Positions 60,668 to 64,000 of a stretch of DNA of 64,000 nt are shown in pieces. Both the position numbers and the translations under genes were made by a program. A model generated the notes under the pieces. It was not told the DNA's origin. It was given only the letters and a program-made list of their open reading frames with translations, and made no database searches. Every line of letters starts with the position of its first letter. The first letter of the stretch is position 1. This DNA is from Paenibacillus tritici (GTDB lineage: Bacteria > Bacillota > Bacilli > Paenibacillales > Paenibacillaceae), in the NCBI RefSeq assembly GCF_013204885.1, contig NZ_JABMKX010000009.1, positions 124,001 to 188,000 of the forward strand, written 5' to 3'.

Positions 60668-61435
60668 ATGCACGAAATGCCTTTAATCTATGTGGGCGGA
60701 ATACCGATTGACCTGTCCGCCGTGCTGATGCTGGTGATCAGTTCGGTAATCGTGTTCACTCTCGTCATGCTGTCTGTCCGCAACCTGTCTGTTGAGAATC
60801 CGTCAAAGCTTCAGAATTTCATGGAGTGGGTTGTCGAATTTGTACAGGGACTGATCAGCAGCGCCATGGATTTGAAGAAAGGAAAACCTTACATATCACT
60901 GGGGTTGACGCTGATACTCTTTATCTTCGTCTCCAATCTCCTTGGTCTGCCGTTTTCCGTTATTACAGAAGCCCATGGCCCGGTTACAGTCTTCGGACAT
61001 GTCATCGAAGCAACCAGAAATCTGGCGCATGGCGATCATGCAGAGATTCTGTGGTACAAATCACCGACTGCAGATATTAATGTGACAGCAGGGCTGGCAA
61101 TTGTTGTATTTGTACTCATGAACTACTTAGGCATCAAGCTGAACGGCAAGCATTATTTCAAGCACTATATTGAGCCGTTTCCAATTTTCCTGCCGCTGAA
61201 CATCATTGAGAACCTGGCGAAGCCGGTGGCGCTTGCCATTCGTCTATTTGCCAACATTTTTGCCGGCGAGGTTCTGATCACCGTTATTCTGAAGCTGGGA
61301 ATACTCAGTATTCCGTTCTTGGCCGTCTGGCAGGGCTTCAGTATCTTTGTCGGGGCGCTTCAGGCATTTATCTTTACGATTCTGACGATGGTCTACATCG
61401 CGCAGATGACGATCCACGAGGAAGAAGCACATTAA
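60668..61435 (+). CDS. atpB: ATP synthase subunit a
   Basis: Proton-channel subunit of F0, 255 residues, about six helices. The essential Arg lies in AKPVALAIRLFANIFAGE, followed by the C-terminal LQAFIFTILTMVYIAQM. AAAGGGGG lies before ATG 60668. Confidence 0.95.
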   Translation: MHEMPLIYVGGIPIDLSAVLMLVISSVIVFTLVMLSVRNLSVENPSKLQNFMEWVVEFVQGLISSAMDLKKGKPYISLGLTLILFIFVSNLLGLPFSVITEAHGPVTVFGHVIEATRNLAHGDHAEILWYKSPTADINVTAGLAIVVFVLMNYLGIKLNGKHYFKHYIEPFPIFLPLNIIENLAKPVALAIRLFANIFAGEVLITVILKLGILSIPFLAVWQGFSIFVGALQAFIFTILTMVYIAQMTIHEEEAH

Positions 61436-61541
61436 TAAGCTGCCGTGAGGATAGCGGCAGCCGCCGGTAACCTCTTCGCGGGAGATTTTATATTATTAAG
61501 CAATTACCAAAAGAACCGAAATTAAAGGAGGATATTTACAA

Positions 61542-61754
61542 ATGGAATTTTTAGCAGCAGCAATCGCGGTTGGTTTAGGCGCACTGGGCGCAGGTCTTGG
61601 TAACGGTATGATCGTCAGCAAAACAGTAGAGTCCATCGCTCGTCAGCCGGAAGCACGTAACGCCCTGCAGACAACAATGTTTATCGGTGTAGGTATCGTG
61701 GAAGTTATTCCTTTGGCCGCTACAGTTATTGCATTCCTGATCATGTTTACTTAA
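61542..61754 (+). CDS. atpE: ATP synthase subunit c
   Basis: 70 residues, two helices. Gly-rich GLGALGAGLGNG in helix 1, RQPEAR in the loop, and the ion-binding Glu54 in GVGIVEVIPL. No Na+-binding pattern is seen, so proton-coupled. Strong AAAGGAGG upstream. Confidence 0.96.
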   Translation: MEFLAAAIAVGLGALGAGLGNGMIVSKTVESIARQPEARNALQTTMFIGVGIVEVIPLAATVIAFLIMFT

Positions 61755-61851
61755 TAAACCGTTTTTACGGTTTGGCGGGGAGGGCAAGTGCCATCCGCGC
61801 CTTACTTTTGTATATGTCCGCAAGCCGCGGTAACGGAAGGGAGTGACCTCA

Positions 61852-62340
61852 GTGGATATCGTTTGGACAAATATAGTATTTTCAATTCTAGCTTTTGCGA
61901 TTCTGTATTTCCTGCTTAGCAAGTTTGCCTTCAGCAAGCTGTTCGGGATTATGGAGACACGGCGCGAAATGGTGCTGCAGCAAATGGATGAAGCAGCTAA
62001 GACCAGAGAGCAGGCGGTCGCTTATGTAGAGGAACAGAAGCAGGCTCTGCAGCAGGCACGCCAAGAGGCACAGGCTATCATTCAGCAGTCCCAGGCTACC
62101 AGTAACAATCAGGTTGACAAGATCCTCGAGCAGGCCCACGAAGAAGCAATTCGTCTCAAAGACGAAGCGGTTCGTGACATCGAGAACGAGAAGAACAAGG
62201 CAGTGGAAGCACTACGAAGCGAGCTGGGTACAGCTTCGGTCCGCATTGCCTCCAAGCTGCTTGAGAAGGAAGTTAAAGCTGACGGTGAACAGGAGCAGCT
62301 CGTTGATCAATACCTCAAAGAGGTAGGAGGCCGATCATGA
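61852..62340 (+). CDS. atpF: ATP synthase subunit b
   Basis: 162 residues: N-terminal membrane helix (IVFSILAFAILYFLLSKFAF), then a long charged coiled coil (about 30-150) forming the stator. GTG 61852 is chosen since GGAAGGGAG is best spaced for it; the GTG at 61843 lies within that site. ATGA overlap with atpH. Confidence 0.93.
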   Translation: MDIVWTNIVFSILAFAILYFLLSKFAFSKLFGIMETRREMVLQQMDEAAKTREQAVAYVEEQKQALQQARQEAQAIIQQSQATSNNQVDKILEQAHEEAIRLKDEAVRDIENEKNKAVEALRSELGTASVRIASKLLEKEVKADGEQEQLVDQYLKEVGGRS

Positions 62341-62888
62341 GCCGCGATACGGTAGTTGCCAAACGCTATGCCAAAGCCTTGTACAGTGCAGCAGTGGATG
62401 AGAACATTACGCTTGAAGTGGAAGCCCAGCTTAAAATGGTTGTCGAAGTGCTTCATTACGATGCAGAGGTGAAACGGTTTATTCTGGCACCGCGCATCTC
62501 GCAGTCCGACAAGCTGAATGTGCTGCGCGGGGCGCTGCAAGGTAAAGTCTCGCAGGCGGTAATGAACATGGTAGAACTGCTGGTAGAGCGGGGCAGAACC
62601 GATATTTTCGCAGAACTCCTAGCTACGTACATCAAAATAGAAGGGGACGCCCTCGGCATCGGCGATGCCACGGTCTACTCCGCCTATTCCCTGAGTCAGG
62701 AAGAACAGGATACTGTAGCTGCTGAGTTCAGCCAGCTTACTAGCCGGAAGATTCGTGTAACCAATGTGGTAGATAAGAGCCTGCTCGGAGGACTGAAAGT
62801 GGTCATCGGCGATACGCTGTATGACGGCAGTCTGTCCGGCAAGCTGGAGCGTCTCGAGAAATCCTTTAATGATAAGCAAAGAAGATAG
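62337..62888 (+). CDS. atpH: ATP synthase subunit delta
   Basis: 183 residues, OSCP/delta family connecting the stator to F1. N-terminal VAKRYAKALYSAA and C-terminal VDKSLLGGLKVVIGDTLYDGSLSGKLERL are signature blocks. Coupled to atpF by ATGA; atpA starts 12 bases later. Confidence 0.94.
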   Translation: MSRDTVVAKRYAKALYSAAVDENITLEVEAQLKMVVEVLHYDAEVKRFILAPRISQSDKLNVLRGALQGKVSQAVMNMVELLVERGRTDIFAELLATYIKIEGDALGIGDATVYSAYSLSQEEQDTVAAEFSQLTSRKIRVTNVVDKSLLGGLKVVIGDTLYDGSLSGKLERLEKSFNDKQRR

Positions 62889-62900
62889 GGGTGAGGATAT

Positions 62901-64000
62901 TGGGCATCAGACCTGAAGAGATCAGCACTTTGATCAAAAGTCAAATTGAGCAATATAAAGCCGATATCGAAGTGGCCGAAATTGGCACCGTCATTCAAGT
63001 CGGCGACGGTATCGCCCGTGTCTACGGTCTGGAAAACGCGATGGCAGGGGAACTGCTGGAGTTCTCCAACGGTGTAGTGGGCATGGCGCTTAACCTGGAA
63101 GAAAGCAACGTCGGTGTTGTTATTCTGGGGGAATACACAGCGATTCGTGAAGGCGATCAAGTGAAACGTACAGGACAGATCATGCAGGTTCCGGTTGGCG
63201 AAGCCATGCTGGGCCGCGTAGTTAACGCACTGGGCCAGCCGCTTGACGGCAAAGGTCCTATTGCAACGACTGAATTCCGTCCAGTAGAACATAATGCGCC
63301 GGGGGTTATCGACCGTAAGTCGGTACACGAACCGATGCAGACAGGACTCAAAGCTATTGATGCCATGGTGCCAATCGGCCGTGGACAACGTGAGCTGATC
63401 ATTGGGGACCGTCAGACAGGTAAGACTGCGATCGCTATTGATGCGATTATCAACCAAAAAGGCAACGGGATGAAATGTATCTATGTTGCTATCGGACAAA
63501 AGCAATCTACCGTAGCACAGGTAGTAGAAACCCTCCGCCGTCACGGCGCATTGGATTACACTATCGTTGTAACCGCATCGGCTTCCGAGCCTTCTCCGCT
63601 GCTCTATATTGCTCCATACGCAGGCTGCGCCATGGGCGAATACTTCATGTACAAGGGCGAGCATGTGCTTGTAATCTATGATGACCTTTCCAAGCAGGCT
63701 TCGGCTTACCGCGAATTGTCCCTGCTGCTCCGCCGTCCACCGGGCCGTGAAGCGTTCCCGGGTGACGTATTCTACCTGCACTCCCGTCTGCTGGAACGTG
63801 CAGCCAAGCTCAGTGATGCACTTGGTGGTGGTTCATTAACCGCCCTGCCTTTCATCGAAACACAGGCTTCTGACGTATCGGCTTACATTCCTACGAACGT
63901 AATTTCGATTACCGACGGCCAAATCTTCCTTGAATCCGATCTGTTCAACTCCGGACAGCGTCCGGCGATTAACGTCGGTATCTCCGTATCCCGTGTAGGG
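62901..64000 (+). CDS. atpA: ATP synthase subunit alpha, 3'-truncated by window edge
   Basis: About 366 N-terminal residues of the ~502-residue F1 alpha subunit. Starts at TTG 62901 with GGGGTGAGG close upstream, reading MGIRPEEISTLIKSQIEQY. Nucleotide-binding P-loop GDRQTGKTAIA, and GDGIARVYGLENAMAGELLEF near the start. No stop before the window end. Confidence 0.96.

Noticed and set aside
62696..63781. 361-codon minus-strand frame opposite atpA
   Set aside because: Antisense to the ATP synthase alpha subunit, which is certain.

Overview
The window looks like chromosome of a Paenibacillus-type spore-forming Firmicute. Reasons: the order prfA-prmC-...-spoIIR-sua5-mntP-ywlE-ywlG-glyA-upp-mnaA-atp is the B. 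subtilis 'ywk/ywl' order with local changes; spoIIR and a Spo0E-like phosphatase are present; strong AGGAGG sites and frequent TTG/GTG starts are typical; and the exported-peptide/receptor pair matches a signalling family known from Paenibacillus. The sequence is moderately GC-rich, apart from an AT-rich patch near 16.3-18.5 kb. I see no tRNA, rRNA, CRISPR array or intact insertion sequence.

Layout. 0-5 kb: 3' part of fhs, then an NADH oxidase (nox) and a formate/nitrite-family channel, each behind clustered TGTGA-N6-TCACA-type boxes (Rex or Fnr). 5-9 kb: MFS transporter, two GNAT acetyltransferases, a MOSC protein, a DUF2164 protein and repeat-rich intergenic DNA. 9.3-16.3 kb: glnS, a perfect (CTATTCG)17 array, an MFS transporter, then an ABC half-transporter overlapping a two-component system. 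16.3-18.5 kb: AT-rich patch with a secreted matrixin-like metalloprotease. 18.4-21.9 kb: HTH-TPR receptor with an overlapping, previously unlisted 46-codon exported pro-peptide gene, an unlisted Spo0E-like gene, and a second receptor without a peptide. 22-24.3 kb: moaA and a TorD-family chaperone. 24.6-32.5 kb: RND efflux pump with TetR regulator, cardiolipin synthase and a PLD-like protein. 32.7-43.3 kb: a CarH/LitR-type B12 photoreceptor-repressor next to a seven-gene C30 carotenoid operon and type 2 IPP isomerase. 43.3-64 kb: ychF, prfA-prmC, two tandem rodA/ftsW-like genes, spoIIR, sua5, mntP, ywlE, a ZTP riboswitch with ywlG-glyA, upp, mnaA and atpZ-I-B-E-F-H-A (atpA cut by the window end).

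Most interesting signals. (1) A complete Alo/RRNPP-like peptide-receptor pair (18513-20001) beside an orphan paralogue and a Spo0E-like phosphatase. (2) Three exactly 11-bp-spaced TGTATA-type direct repeats at both the carH promoter and the crt promoter, predicting light/B12 control of carotenoids. (3) A 187-189 bp intergenic repeat family with four copies, and an 83-bp repeat found just after the terminators of two one-carbon genes, fhs and glyA. (4) Ala/Gly-rich insertions in four otherwise conserved proteins (PrmC, Sua5, SpoIIR, the RND pump). Functions rest on motif recognition by eye; no database search was run.
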